Source: Deltaproteobacteria bacterium (GTDB lineage Bacteria; Desulfobacterota; DSM-4660; Desulfatiglandales; HGW-15). From it: a stretch of DNA of 10,087 nt. The translations under genes were made by a program, and so were the position numbers. Positions within the stretch are counted from its first letter, which is position 1. Every line of letters starts with the position of its first letter. This document shows, in pieces, positions 1 to 6,849 of this stretch. The stretch is from the NCBI GenBank assembly GCA_019308985.1, contig JAFDHB010000127.1, positions 1 to 10,087 of the forward strand. The letters are read 5' to 3'. The notes under the pieces are model-generated. The model searched no databases. It worked only from the letters and a program-made list of their open reading frames with translations, and was not told where the DNA came from.

Positions 1-585
1 ATCACGGTACCCGCGGGGCAGTCATATGAGAATACGGGAGTAGGGTTCATCAGTGCGGAGGCCGTTGTATCCCTGGCCAGGGCCATCGACGAGGAAAAGA
101 TCCCGGTCCACAAGATCCTGACGGTCATAGGCAAGGACAACTCCCGGGTTCACGCAAAGGTCCGGATCGGAACCCCTGTCAAAGACCTCCTTGATGGTCT
201 GAACATGGAAGCGGGGGAGAGGGACAGGGTCGTGTTGGGAGGGCCCATGACCGGCCGGGCTGTTTACTCCCCGGAAGACACCCCGATTTCCCGGGATACG
301 GATGCCATCATGGTCCAGGATGCTGCCGACATAATACTCAGTGAAGTCACCCCTTGTGTCAATTGCGGAGAATGCGTGAGGGTCTGTCCGGCGAAAATGC
401 CTGTCAACATGCTCATACGTTACCTGGAAAACGGCCTCATTGAAGATGCGGCCCATGATTACGACCTCTTGTCATGCATTGAATGCGGACTGTGCAGTTA
501 TGTGTGCATAGCGAGAATACCCCTTTTCCACTACATCATGTTTGGGAAGCATGAATTCACCCGGATGAAAGACGCGGAGGGATAA
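1..585 (+). CDS. rnfC: RnfC, Rnf complex Fe-S/NADH-binding subunit, 5'-truncated by window edge
   Basis: The reading frame is open from base 1 to the TAA at 583-585, giving the last 194 residues; the start lies outside the window. RnfC is the peripheral cytoplasmic subunit that binds NAD(H) and FMN and passes electrons through two [4Fe-4S] clusters. The NADH/FMN part is mostly missing here. The SLBB-like region (about residues 30-90 of the fragment) and the ferredoxin module are present. Cluster motifs are CVNCGECVRVCP (Cys 119, 122, 125, 129) and CIECGLCSYVC (Cys 159, 162, 165, 169). The second motif ends in Cys-Ile instead of the usual Cys-Pro, a mild deviation. The downstream IPLFHY resembles the RnfC tail. 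The stop lies one base before the rnfD start, and the rnfD Shine-Dalgarno sits inside the end of this gene, so the two are probably translationally coupled. The family call is secure. Confidence 0.95.
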   Translation: MTVPAGQSYENTGVGFISAEAVVSLARAIDEEKIPVHKILTVIGKDNSRVHAKVRIGTPVKDLLDGLNMEAGERDRVVLGGPMTGRAVYSPEDTPISRDTDAIMVQDAADIILSEVTPCVNCGECVRVCPAKMPVNMLIRYLENGLIEDAAHDYDLLSCIECGLCSYVCIARIPLFHYIMFGKHEFTRMKDAEG

Positions 586-586
586 T

Positions 587-1555
587 ATGGAGCACAAGAA
601 ACTCCTTATCGGTTCCCATGCCCCCTTCTTGCACAACGGGAGCAGTATCGGTGAAAAGAACCTGCATACAGGGCTTGCGGCACTTCCCGCAGTGCTCATG
701 GGAATATACCAGTACGGTGCCCCCGCCCTCGGGGTGGTAGCGCTATCCGTTTCCTTCGCCATGATATGGGAACTGCTCATGAACAGGGTCATGGGACGAC
801 CCTTGAGCATCATTGACTGGAACGCGGGCCTTATAGGCCTGCTTTTCGCAATGCTCATGCCAGCTACCATCCCCTGGTGGGCGGTGGTGTTGGGTACTTT
901 TGTTGCAATCGTCGTAGGCAAGCAGATCTTCGGGGGGATCGGGTGTAACCCCTTGCATCCCGTACTGGTAGCGGTCGCTACTATGATCTTGTCCTGGAAG
1001 GACCTGCTCGACTTCAACCAGGCCCTGGTAAACTACGATCTCGGATTCAACATGGTTTATCCCCTGTCTGCCGCCAAGGCCTTTGGATCATCAGCTGTAG
1101 AAAATTACTCCACCTTGGGCCTTCTCCTTGGCCAGCAATCCGGAGGGCTTGGTGCAACCTTTGGCATAGGCATCATTATCGGCGGCATGTACCTCATACT
1201 CCGTGGCTTTGTTAGGTGGGAAATCACTCTTTCCTATATTGTCGGTGTCTTTGTAACAGCCTTATTTTTCAACATCTCCAGTCCTGATCAGTACGCCGGA
1301 CCCATTTTTCATGTCCTTTCCGGCTACACCTTGATCATGGCCTTCTTTTTTCTTCCCGAGGATTCATCTTCTCCGGTGAATTTCGTGCCCATGTTGATAT
1401 ACGGGGCCATGGCCGGCTTTTTGACCGTGCTTGTCAGGAATGTAGGTGCCTTTGTGGACGGCGCGGTGTTCTCCGTGCTGCTGATGAATATCGCCAACCC
1501 CATGATAGATAAGATCAGACCCAGGGCATTGGGGAGGAGAGTGGAACATGCGTGA
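587..1555 (+). CDS. rnfD: RnfD, integral membrane subunit of Rnf, atypical FMN site
   Basis: This 322-aa polytopic membrane protein matches the RnfD/NqrB family. Hallmarks are the N-terminal SHAPFLHNGSS segment, GKQIFGGIGCNPLHPVL (about 111-127) and the C-terminal FFLPEDSSSPV...LVRNVGAF...LLMNIANPMID block. RnfD helps carry electrons through the membrane and normally holds FMN covalently on a threonine just before a Pro-Leu pair. Here the aligned stretch reads NMVYPLSAAKAFG (from residue 155), with Tyr158 where the threonine is expected, so covalent FMN is doubtful. The ATG at 587 is preceded by GGAGGG (576-581). The gene overlaps rnfG by 8 bases. The family is certain; the loss of flavinylation is inferred from the motif. 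Confidence 0.95.
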   Translation: MEHKKLLIGSHAPFLHNGSSIGEKNLHTGLAALPAVLMGIYQYGAPALGVVALSVSFAMIWELLMNRVMGRPLSIIDWNAGLIGLLFAMLMPATIPWWAVVLGTFVAIVVGKQIFGGIGCNPLHPVLVAVATMILSWKDLLDFNQALVNYDLGFNMVYPLSAAKAFGSSAVENYSTLGLLLGQQSGGLGATFGIGIIIGGMYLILRGFVRWEITLSYIVGVFVTALFFNISSPDQYAGPIFHVLSGYTLIMAFFFLPEDSSSPVNFVPMLIYGAMAGFLTVLVRNVGAFVDGAVFSVLLMNIANPMIDKIRPRALGRRVEHA

Positions 1556-2141
1556 AATGATCAGGCTTATTATTACGGTGCTCGTCTTCAGCGCATTTTC
1601 TGGGGGCCTGCTCGCGGCCTTGTACAACGGAACTCAGGCCCGCATCGAATACCAGGTGCTCAAGTTTGTCAAGGGACCAACCATAAAGCAAATCATGGCC
1701 GGGGCTGCCAATGATCCCCTTACGGACCGGTTCAAGCTGGAGGACGGCAAAATCGACAGGGAATTCTATGTCGGCGTTTTTGAAGGCAAACCCAAGGTAG
1801 TGGCCTTTGAATCATTTGGTAAAGGTTACGAGGGTGACCTTGGTGTCATTGTTGCTGTTGATGTTGAAAATGATAAGATTGTAGGGATCGGTGTGACCAC
1901 CCACCGTGAAACCCCGGGGGTCGGCTCAAGGGTCAAGACGGATCCATCCTTTGCCGAGCAATTCAAGGGCTTACCCCTCAAGGAGCCTTTTAAGATAAGG
2001 TTGGACGGAGGCCAGATTGATGCCGTCACCGGGGCATCCTTCTCCTCCCGGGGAGTGTGCGAGGCCGTGACTAAGGCCGCTGATGTTTACGCGAAACACA
2101 AAAAGGATATCCTGGAAAAACTGGAGACCCTAAGAACGTAA
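1548..2141 (+). CDS. rnfG: RnfG, membrane-anchored FMN-binding subunit of Rnf
   Basis: This 197-aa protein has one N-terminal membrane helix (about residues 5-26) followed by an extracytoplasmic FMN-binding domain. The family motif HRETPGVGSR is at 119-128. The flavinylation motif is DAVTGASFSS (158-167). The attachment residue would be Ser164 instead of the usual Thr; ApbE-type flavin transfer onto serine is plausible but not shown by the sequence. RnfG carries electrons on the outer face of the membrane with RnfD. The ATG is supported by GGAGGAG (1533-1539) and overlaps the end of rnfD by 8 bases, suggesting translational coupling. The length is normal for the family. Confidence 0.94.
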   Translation: MREMIRLIITVLVFSAFSGGLLAALYNGTQARIEYQVLKFVKGPTIKQIMAGAANDPLTDRFKLEDGKIDREFYVGVFEGKPKVVAFESFGKGYEGDLGVIVAVDVENDKIVGIGVTTHRETPGVGSRVKTDPSFAEQFKGLPLKEPFKIRLDGGQIDAVTGASFSSRGVCEAVTKAADVYAKHKKDILEKLETLRT

Positions 2142-2155
2142 GGAGTTAGTGACCC

Positions 2156-2749
2156 ATGGCAAAGAGTGCTGTTCAAGAATTCACCAAGGGACTTTGGGAG
2201 GAAATTCCTCCGTTTCGCCTCGTTCTTGGTCTTTGCCCTGTGCTGGCGGTAACAAAGGGGGTTGAGACCGGTATCGGCATGGGCATAGCCACTACCTTCG
2301 TGCTGGTATGTTCCAATATCATAATATCGCTTTTGAGGAATTTCATACCAAAGACGGTCCGTATCGCCTGCTTTATCGTTGTCATAGCTACCTTTGTCAC
2401 TGTAGTGGAGATCCTCATGCAGGCCTATGCCTATCCCCTGTTTCTCAAGCTGGGGATCTTTACACCTCTTATTGTGGTCAATTGCATCATCCTGGGTCGA
2501 GCAGAGGCCTTTGCCTCGAAGAGAAACGTCGTACATTCACTTGCGGACGGGCTCGGCATTGGTATCGGCTTTACACTCTCCCTTACCGCCCTTGCAATGA
2601 TCAGGGAGGTCTTTGGAAACGGTACCTTTTACAACATCCCGGTCTTCGGTCCGTCCTTCCAACCCTATAAGTTCATGGTCGAGGCACCCGGTGCATTCGT
2701 TTGTCTTGGTCTTATGCTGTGTATTATGAATATCCTGGGCAAGAAATGA
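2156..2749 (+). CDS. rnfE: RnfE, integral membrane subunit of Rnf
   Basis: This 197-aa hydrophobic protein of the RnfE/NqrD family is expected to have six membrane helices. The signature LVLGLCPVLAVT contains Cys27, and IVVNCIILGRAEAF contains Cys110. In this family these two cysteines, with two from RnfA, hold an intramembrane [2Fe-2S] cluster at the pseudo-twofold interface. Both are present. The segment SLADGLGIGIGFTLSL is also typical. The ATG at 2156 follows an AAGGAG at 2140-2145 that begins in the rnfG stop codon, with 14 bases between the genes. The C terminus ends in a short basic GKK tail. Nothing looks damaged. Confidence 0.95.
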   Translation: MAKSAVQEFTKGLWEEIPPFRLVLGLCPVLAVTKGVETGIGMGIATTFVLVCSNIIISLLRNFIPKTVRIACFIVVIATFVTVVEILMQAYAYPLFLKLGIFTPLIVVNCIILGRAEAFASKRNVVHSLADGLGIGIGFTLSLTALAMIREVFGNGTFYNIPVFGPSFQPYKFMVEAPGAFVCLGLMLCIMNILGKK

Positions 2750-2789
2750 TATTAGCTCTGTTGGGCTTCCAATTCCAGGAGGGAATCAA

Positions 2790-3365
2790 ATGGGAGATCT
2801 GATATTTCTGGTAATAAGCTGTATCTTTGTCAACAATATCTTACTGATGCAATATCTGGGCAACTGTCCCTTTCTCGGGGTGTCCAAAAAGATGGAGACC
2901 GCTGTGGGCATGGCCATGGCGGTGATCTTTGTGCTGGTCATGGCAGGTGCCCTTACATGGGTCGTCAATCACTTTCTTTTGAGGCCCTTCGGCCTGGGTT
3001 ATCTGAGGACTGTGGCCTTCATACTGCTCATCGCATCACTGGTCCAGTTCGTGGAGATGTTTCTCAAGAAGAGCATACCTGCTCTTTATTCCGGATTAGG
3101 AATATTTCTGCCCCTTATAACGACAAACTGCGCAGTAATGGGAGTGGCGCTCATCTTGGACAAGGAGGATTACAATTTTATCCAGGCCCTGGTCGCCTCC
3201 TTTAGCTATGCGGCAGGTTTTGGACTGGCGCTAGTGCTCTTTGCCGGGGTAAGGGAACGGATCCTCTTGGCAAGGGTGCCGAAGCCGCTTCAGGATACTT
3301 CTATCGGGCTTGTAATGGCGGGGATGATGTCTCTAGCCTTCTTTGCATTCAAGGGGATGGCATAA
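2790..3365 (+). CDS. rnfA: RnfA, integral membrane subunit of Rnf
   Basis: This 191-aa protein of the RnfA/NqrE family is the partner and structural relative of RnfE. It carries NNILLMQYLGNCPFLGVSKK with Cys26 and LPLITTNCAVMGVAL with Cys114, the pair expected to complete the intramembrane [2Fe-2S] cluster with RnfE Cys27 and Cys110. It is predicted to have six membrane helices of inverted topology to RnfE. The end, VRERILLARVPKPLQDTSIGL...AFFAFKGMA, is typical. AGGAGGG (2777-2783) precedes the ATG by 6 bases, and the gap from rnfE is 40 bases. The next gene, rnfB, is 124 bases away, the widest gap in this operon. Confidence 0.95.
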   Translation: MGDLIFLVISCIFVNNILLMQYLGNCPFLGVSKKMETAVGMAMAVIFVLVMAGALTWVVNHFLLRPFGLGYLRTVAFILLIASLVQFVEMFLKKSIPALYSGLGIFLPLITTNCAVMGVALILDKEDYNFIQALVASFSYAAGFGLALVLFAGVRERILLARVPKPLQDTSIGLVMAGMMSLAFFAFKGMA

Positions 3366-3371
3366 ATGTCG

Positions 3372-3397
3372 GTTCGGATCGAACGTCTTGCTAGACG
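3372..3397 (+). repeat. Two adjacent small hairpins in the rnfA-rnfB gap
   Basis: GTTCG (3372-3376) pairs with CGAAC (3380-3384) around a GAT loop. CGTCT (3384-3388) pairs with AGACG (3393-3397) around TGCT. Both stems are perfect 5-base pairings and share base 3384. No T-run follows, so this is not a canonical terminator. It could slow or stabilise the mRNA between rnfA and rnfB, or be chance. Confidence 0.35.
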
Positions 3398-3415
3398 CGG
3401 GCGCAGGTAGTTTGA

Positions 3416-3444
3416 TTTCCAGGCAATGAATATTTTGTTATATT
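3416..3444 (+). promoter_or_regulatory. Candidate sigma70-like promoter for rnfB
   Basis: TTTCCA (3416-3421, 4 of 6 matches to TTGACA) is separated by exactly 17 bases from TATATT (3439-3444, 5 of 6 matches to TATAAT). A transcript would start near 3451 and leave a leader of about 40 bases before the rnfB ATG. This would allow rnfB to be expressed apart from rnfCDGEA. It is a pattern match only. Confidence 0.4.
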
Positions 3445-3489
3445 GTTGAGTGTTTCCAAGGTGTTCAAGGTGCTTCAAGGAGGAGCTTC

Positions 3490-5553
3490 ATGATTGTCGG
3501 ACTGCTGGTCATGAGCGGCCTGGGCTTGGCCGTCGGGGTTGGCTTGGCCCTCGCCTCAAAGGTATTCTATGTGTACGTGGATCCCAAGATAGAGCAAATC
3601 GAAGAGGCCCTGCCAGGGGCAAACTGTGGTGGTTGCGGGCTGCCCGGGTGCAGCGCTAATGCAGTTGCCATTGTTGAAGGCAAGGCTTCGGCCTCGTCCT
3701 GTGTAGCAGGCGGTCCTGAGCTTGCTTTCGAGATCGCCGGGATCCTCGGTGTGGAAGTGGAGGTGAAGGAGCCTGACATCGCTCGACCTGGCTGTACTTA
3801 TGGCGTGGGCGATCCTGGATGTGACCTCAAGTATATTTACAACGGTGCATATGACTGTAGGGCAGCAGCGCTCCTTGACGGAGGTTCCAAGGAATGCCCC
3901 ATAGGCTGTCTTGGCTTGGGTACCTGCGTGAGGGCCTGTCCTTTTGATGCACTTTCCATGGGGCCAGATAATCTGCCCAAGGTCGACATTTCAAAATGCA
4001 CGGGCTGTGGTACGTGCGAGAGGGTATGCCCAAAGCACATCATTACCCTGACCTCCAGCACAAGGAGAATAATCCACTTTAACGTCTTGGACGAATGCCT
4101 GGCCCCCTGTCAGCAGCGGTGTCCGGCCAACCTTGATATACCCCTTTACCTAAAACTCATCGCTGAAGGCCGGGACAAGGAAGCCCTTGATGTTATCAAG
4201 GAAAGAATCCCCATGCCCCTTTCTATAGGTCGGGTCTGTCCCCATTTTTGCGAATCCGTCTGTCGTCGGAATTATGTGGATGAACCCGTGAATATCAACC
4301 ACCTGAAGCGATTCTGCGCGGACATTGAAATGAAAGGGATAGACCGTTATGACGTCTATCTGGCCCCTCCCTCGGGAAAACGCGTTGCGATTATCGGTGG
4401 TGGACCTGCGGGACTTGCCGCCGCCTACTACTTGAAACGCCTTGGTCACGACTCTACAATCTTTGAGGCCATGCCTAAACTCGGCGGAATGTTGCGCTAC
4501 GGCATTCCGGAGTACAGGCTCCCCAAAAAGGTGTTGGACTGGGAAATAGACGGGATCATAGGGCTGGGAATCGATGTGCGCCTCAATGAAAGAATGGGCA
4601 AGCATTTCACCCTCAAGTCCCTGAGGGACGAAGGCTTTGATGCGGTATTCATTGGAATAGGGGCGTGGGGAGGCAGGAGCATGCGTGTCGAGGGAGAAGA
4701 CCTTGAGGGAGTCCTATCGGGAACGGAATTCTTGATCCAGCGTGGTCTTGAAAAGGAAGTCAAGATAGGCAAGAGGGTCGTGATAATCGGTGGAGGAAAC
4801 ACCGCTATTGATGCGGCCCGTACCTCGTGGAGGCTTGGTGCGGAGGAGGTCACCGTCCTTTACCGCAGGAGCCGCCAGGAGATGCCCGCAGCGGACTACG
4901 AGGTGGAAGAAGCCGAAATGGAGGGCGTGAAGTTCCATTTTCTCGCAGCCCCGACCCGGCTCATCGGTGAAAACGGTCGCCTCAAGGCCATTGAATTCTT
5001 GCGCATGGAACTCGGCGAGCCGGATGAAAGCGGGCGCCGCCGGCCTGTGCCCGTGGAGGGCACGGAGACGGTCATAGAAGTTGACAATGTCATTGCAGCC
5101 ATTGGCCAGTTCCCTGATCTCAAACCGGAGATTATCCAGTGTGACGGTATTGAACTCAAGACCACACGCTGGAACACCATTGATACCGACCCTGAGACAT
5201 TGCAAACGAACGTTGATTGGATCTTTGCCGGCGGTGACGTGGTTATCGGTGCCGCTACCGTGGTTGAGGCCCTTGCAGCGGCACGGAAGGCAGCATACTC
5301 GATTCACCGTTACTTGAACGGTGAGACCCGGGTTCGACCCATGGAAGGCATCAGAAAGGATATATGGGATGAGGCAAATGAAGAAGAAGTCAAGTCCCTG
5401 CCCAAGACCCCCAGGATAAAGATGCCTGACCTTCATGTACCCGAGCGCAAGGGTAATTTCAAGGAGGTTGAACTGGGCCTAACCCAGGAACAGGCCCGGG
5501 AGGCTGCAAGGCGATGCCTCCAATGTGGTATTTATTGCTACCAGAGAAACTGA
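3490..5553 (+). CDS. rnfB: RnfB fused to a GltD/NfnB-type FAD-NAD(P)H oxidoreductase
   Basis: This 687-aa protein joins two modules. Residues 1-25 are the RnfB membrane anchor. ANCGGCGLPGC with Cys71 (about 44-71) is the RnfB-specific [4Fe-4S] domain. CPIGCLGLGTCVRACP (136-151) and CTGCGTCERVCP (170-181) form the ferredoxin module that accepts electrons from ferredoxin. From about residue 200 a GltD-like module begins. Its Fe-S helical domain has Cys203, 207, 211, 250, 254, 258 and 276. An FAD-binding IIGGGPAGLAAAYYL follows (301-315), then an NAD(P)H-binding VIIGGGNTAIDAA (431-443) with VLYRRSRQEMPA (456-467), then AGGDVVIGAATVVEA (580-594). Ordinary RnfB ends after the ferredoxin part, so the extra roughly 480 residues are unusual. 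The tail holds a last Cys trio (676, 679, 683). AAGGAGGAG (3477-3485) precedes the ATG. The reading frame is unbroken across the junction. The added module may connect NADPH or ferredoxin directly to Rnf; that is inference. Confidence 0.93.
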   Translation: MIVGLLVMSGLGLAVGVGLALASKVFYVYVDPKIEQIEEALPGANCGGCGLPGCSANAVAIVEGKASASSCVAGGPELAFEIAGILGVEVEVKEPDIARPGCTYGVGDPGCDLKYIYNGAYDCRAAALLDGGSKECPIGCLGLGTCVRACPFDALSMGPDNLPKVDISKCTGCGTCERVCPKHIITLTSSTRRIIHFNVLDECLAPCQQRCPANLDIPLYLKLIAEGRDKEALDVIKERIPMPLSIGRVCPHFCESVCRRNYVDEPVNINHLKRFCADIEMKGIDRYDVYLAPPSGKRVAIIGGGPAGLAAAYYLKRLGHDSTIFEAMPKLGGMLRYGIPEYRLPKKVLDWEIDGIIGLGIDVRLNERMGKHFTLKSLRDEGFDAVFIGIGAWGGRSMRVEGEDLEGVLSGTEFLIQRGLEKEVKIGKRVVIIGGGNTAIDAARTSWRLGAEEVTVLYRRSRQEMPAADYEVEEAEMEGVKFHFLAAPTRLIGENGRLKAIEFLRMELGEPDESGRRRPVPVEGTETVIEVDNVIAAIGQFPDLKPEIIQCDGIELKTTRWNTIDTDPETLQTNVDWIFAGGDVVIGAATVVEALAAARKAAYSIHRYLNGETRVRPMEGIRKDIWDEANEEEVKSLPKTPRIKMPDLHVPERKGNFKEVELGLTQEQAREAARRCLQCGIYCYQRN

Positions 5554-5580
5554 AGGCCTTATGTCCTCACCCTCAATATT

Positions 5581-5790
5581 TTACTGGTAATTACAATGGG
5601 ATATTGAACTCTCATCTCTGATCTCCTTCCGTTTCGGCTCAGGATGGTGATTTACCGCTTGCTTTTTCGCCCTTTCTCCATGGCTTGACGTTCTGCTGAA
5701 ATTTTGCTGGATTGTAGTCTGCAAAACAAAACCCTCCGGAAATTCTTGAAAAGGAATGTACCTTTGATCAAATTCAGGACAATAGCCCAT
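5581..5790 (-). CDS. Possible small hypothetical protein (69 aa)
   Basis: An ATG at 5790 on the minus strand opens 69 codons ending in TAA, inside a 305-base interval that otherwise has no gene. A strong GGAGG lies 7 bases upstream (plus-strand 5798-5802). The product starts MGYCPEFDQRYIPFQEFPEG, has a mixed N-terminal half and a charged, basic C-terminal half, and has no membrane helix or recognisable motif. Its base composition is more AT-rich than the flanking genes and I see no convincing promoter for it. It could be a genuine small gene, a decayed gene or a chance ORF with a lucky ribosome site. I do not recognise the family. Confidence 0.3.
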   Translation of the reverse strand: MGYCPEFDQRYIPFQEFPEGFVLQTTIQQNFSRTSSHGERAKKQAVNHHPEPKRKEIRDESSISHCNYQ

Positions 5791-5803
5791 GTCCTTCCCT
5801 CCA

Positions 5804-5832
5804 TTGTAAATTCTCCAGAAACGAGGTAAAAT
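5804..5832 (+). promoter_or_regulatory. Candidate sigma70 promoter of the panE-like gene
   Basis: TTGTAA (5804-5809), a 17-base spacer and TAAAAT (5827-5832) form a good sigma70-like promoter. Transcription would start near 5839, about 20 bases before the ATG at 5859. With the roughly 300-base gap after rnfB, this suggests a separate transcription unit. A 10-base palindrome TTTGATCAAA sits upstream at 5763-5772 and might be an operator, but that is weak. Confidence 0.55.
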
Positions 5833-5858
5833 ACCAATAAAAGTGGCAGGGTGTGATT

Positions 5859-6809
5859 ATGAGGATTGTAATTGTCGGTGCAGGGGCCATTGGGCGATTT
5901 TTCGGGGGTATGCTGAGAAGAAGCGGCAATGAGGTCATCTTCGTGGAAAGCAATCCCGAAGTGGTAAACGCCATTAATGAAAATGGAGTTCAGTTCATTA
6001 GGCCTGGTGAAGATCAAAGCAACGTAACCCTGAGAGTAAAGGCCCGTGCCACTGGAGAACCTGATTCTGTTGACGCCTGTGACCTGATTATCCTTGCTGT
6101 AAAGGGTTATACTACCGCCGCAGCAGTGAGAAGGATCGCCATGTTGGTAAGGGATGACGCTCCTTTGCTCACCATCCAGACAGGGCTCGGGAACATAGAG
6201 ACCATGGCTGAAATCCTGGACAAGAAGAATCTCTTGGGAGGTGTTACTTTTCACGGAGCGACCTCCCTGGATGAATCCAGGGTGAGGCACGCCGGCTCGG
6301 GGAAAACCCTTATAGGGGAGCTGCATGGACGCAGGTCCGAACGGCTCTTTCGCATAAAGGAACTGTTTTATCACTCAGGTATTGAAACAGAGATATCTGA
6401 TAACATAATAGGGCATATTTGGGCAAAGAGTCTGGTATATTCTGCCATAAATCCCTTGACCGCCATACTCCGGCTGAAAAACGGCCAGATCGTGGAGAAG
6501 ATGGAGTCCATTTCCCTTGCCAGACGTCTTATTGATGAGGGGAAAGTGGTGGCACAGGCCTATGCCGTGCAATTACCTGACGACGACCTTTATGATAGCC
6601 TCCTGGTGGTATGCCGCAGTACAGCCGAAAACCTCTCTCCCATGCTACAGGATCTCCTGAACAACAGACCTACTGAGATCGAGACCTTGAACGGCATGAT
6701 CTTTTCTCTCGGAAGACGAAAAGGCATCTCCACTCCCTTGCATCAGGCCATGACGGATCTGATTCGCCTACTGGCGAAATGGGGCAGCCACCGGGAGTTC
6801 GGGCCCTAA
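5859..6809 (+). CDS. Ketopantoate reductase family protein (PanE/ApbA-like)
   Basis: This 316-aa protein has an N-terminal Rossmann fold with IVGAGAIGRFFGGML (5-19), followed by the family's LAVKGYTT (79-86) and IQTGLGN (106-112) and the catalytic-helix WAKSLVYSAINPLTAIL with Lys190. PTEIETLNG (271-279) carries the conserved acidic residue and Asn. Ketopantoate reductase makes pantoate from 2-dehydropantoate with NADPH in coenzyme A synthesis. Members of this family are often mis-assigned and some act on other 2-oxo acids, so no symbol is given. I chose ATG 5859 over the in-frame GTG at 5853: GCAGG (5846-5850) is 8 bases from the ATG but only 2 from the GTG, and the protein then starts directly with the first Rossmann strand. 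No pantothenate genes are adjacent. The next gene starts 40 bases on, with no terminator between. Confidence 0.88.
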   Translation: MRIVIVGAGAIGRFFGGMLRRSGNEVIFVESNPEVVNAINENGVQFIRPGEDQSNVTLRVKARATGEPDSVDACDLIILAVKGYTTAAAVRRIAMLVRDDAPLLTIQTGLGNIETMAEILDKKNLLGGVTFHGATSLDESRVRHAGSGKTLIGELHGRRSERLFRIKELFYHSGIETEISDNIIGHIWAKSLVYSAINPLTAILRLKNGQIVEKMESISLARRLIDEGKVVAQAYAVQLPDDDLYDSLLVVCRSTAENLSPMLQDLLNNRPTEIETLNGMIFSLGRRKGISTPLHQAMTDLIRLLAKWGSHREFGP

Positions 6810-6849
6810 GCAAATACAACATTTTTCCAAACAATCAGGAGTTAGTCCC

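Noticed and set aside
4714..5436. Long minus-strand reading frame (240 codons) opposite rnfB
   Set aside because: It lies fully antisense to the clear GltD-like domain, has no family motifs and is best explained by codon bias of the real gene.
5701..5727. ATTTTGC and GCAAAAC inverted pair as a terminator after rnfB
   Set aside because: The stem is short and AT-rich, the loop is long and no T-run follows.
5853..5858. GTG start two codons upstream for the panE-like gene
   Set aside because: The ribosome site GCAGG would be only 2 bases away; the ATG at 5859 has correct spacing.
5652..6374. Minus-strand reading frame (240 codons) opposite the panE-like gene
   Set aside because: Most of it is antisense to conserved ketopantoate reductase motifs and its translation shows no recognisable domain.
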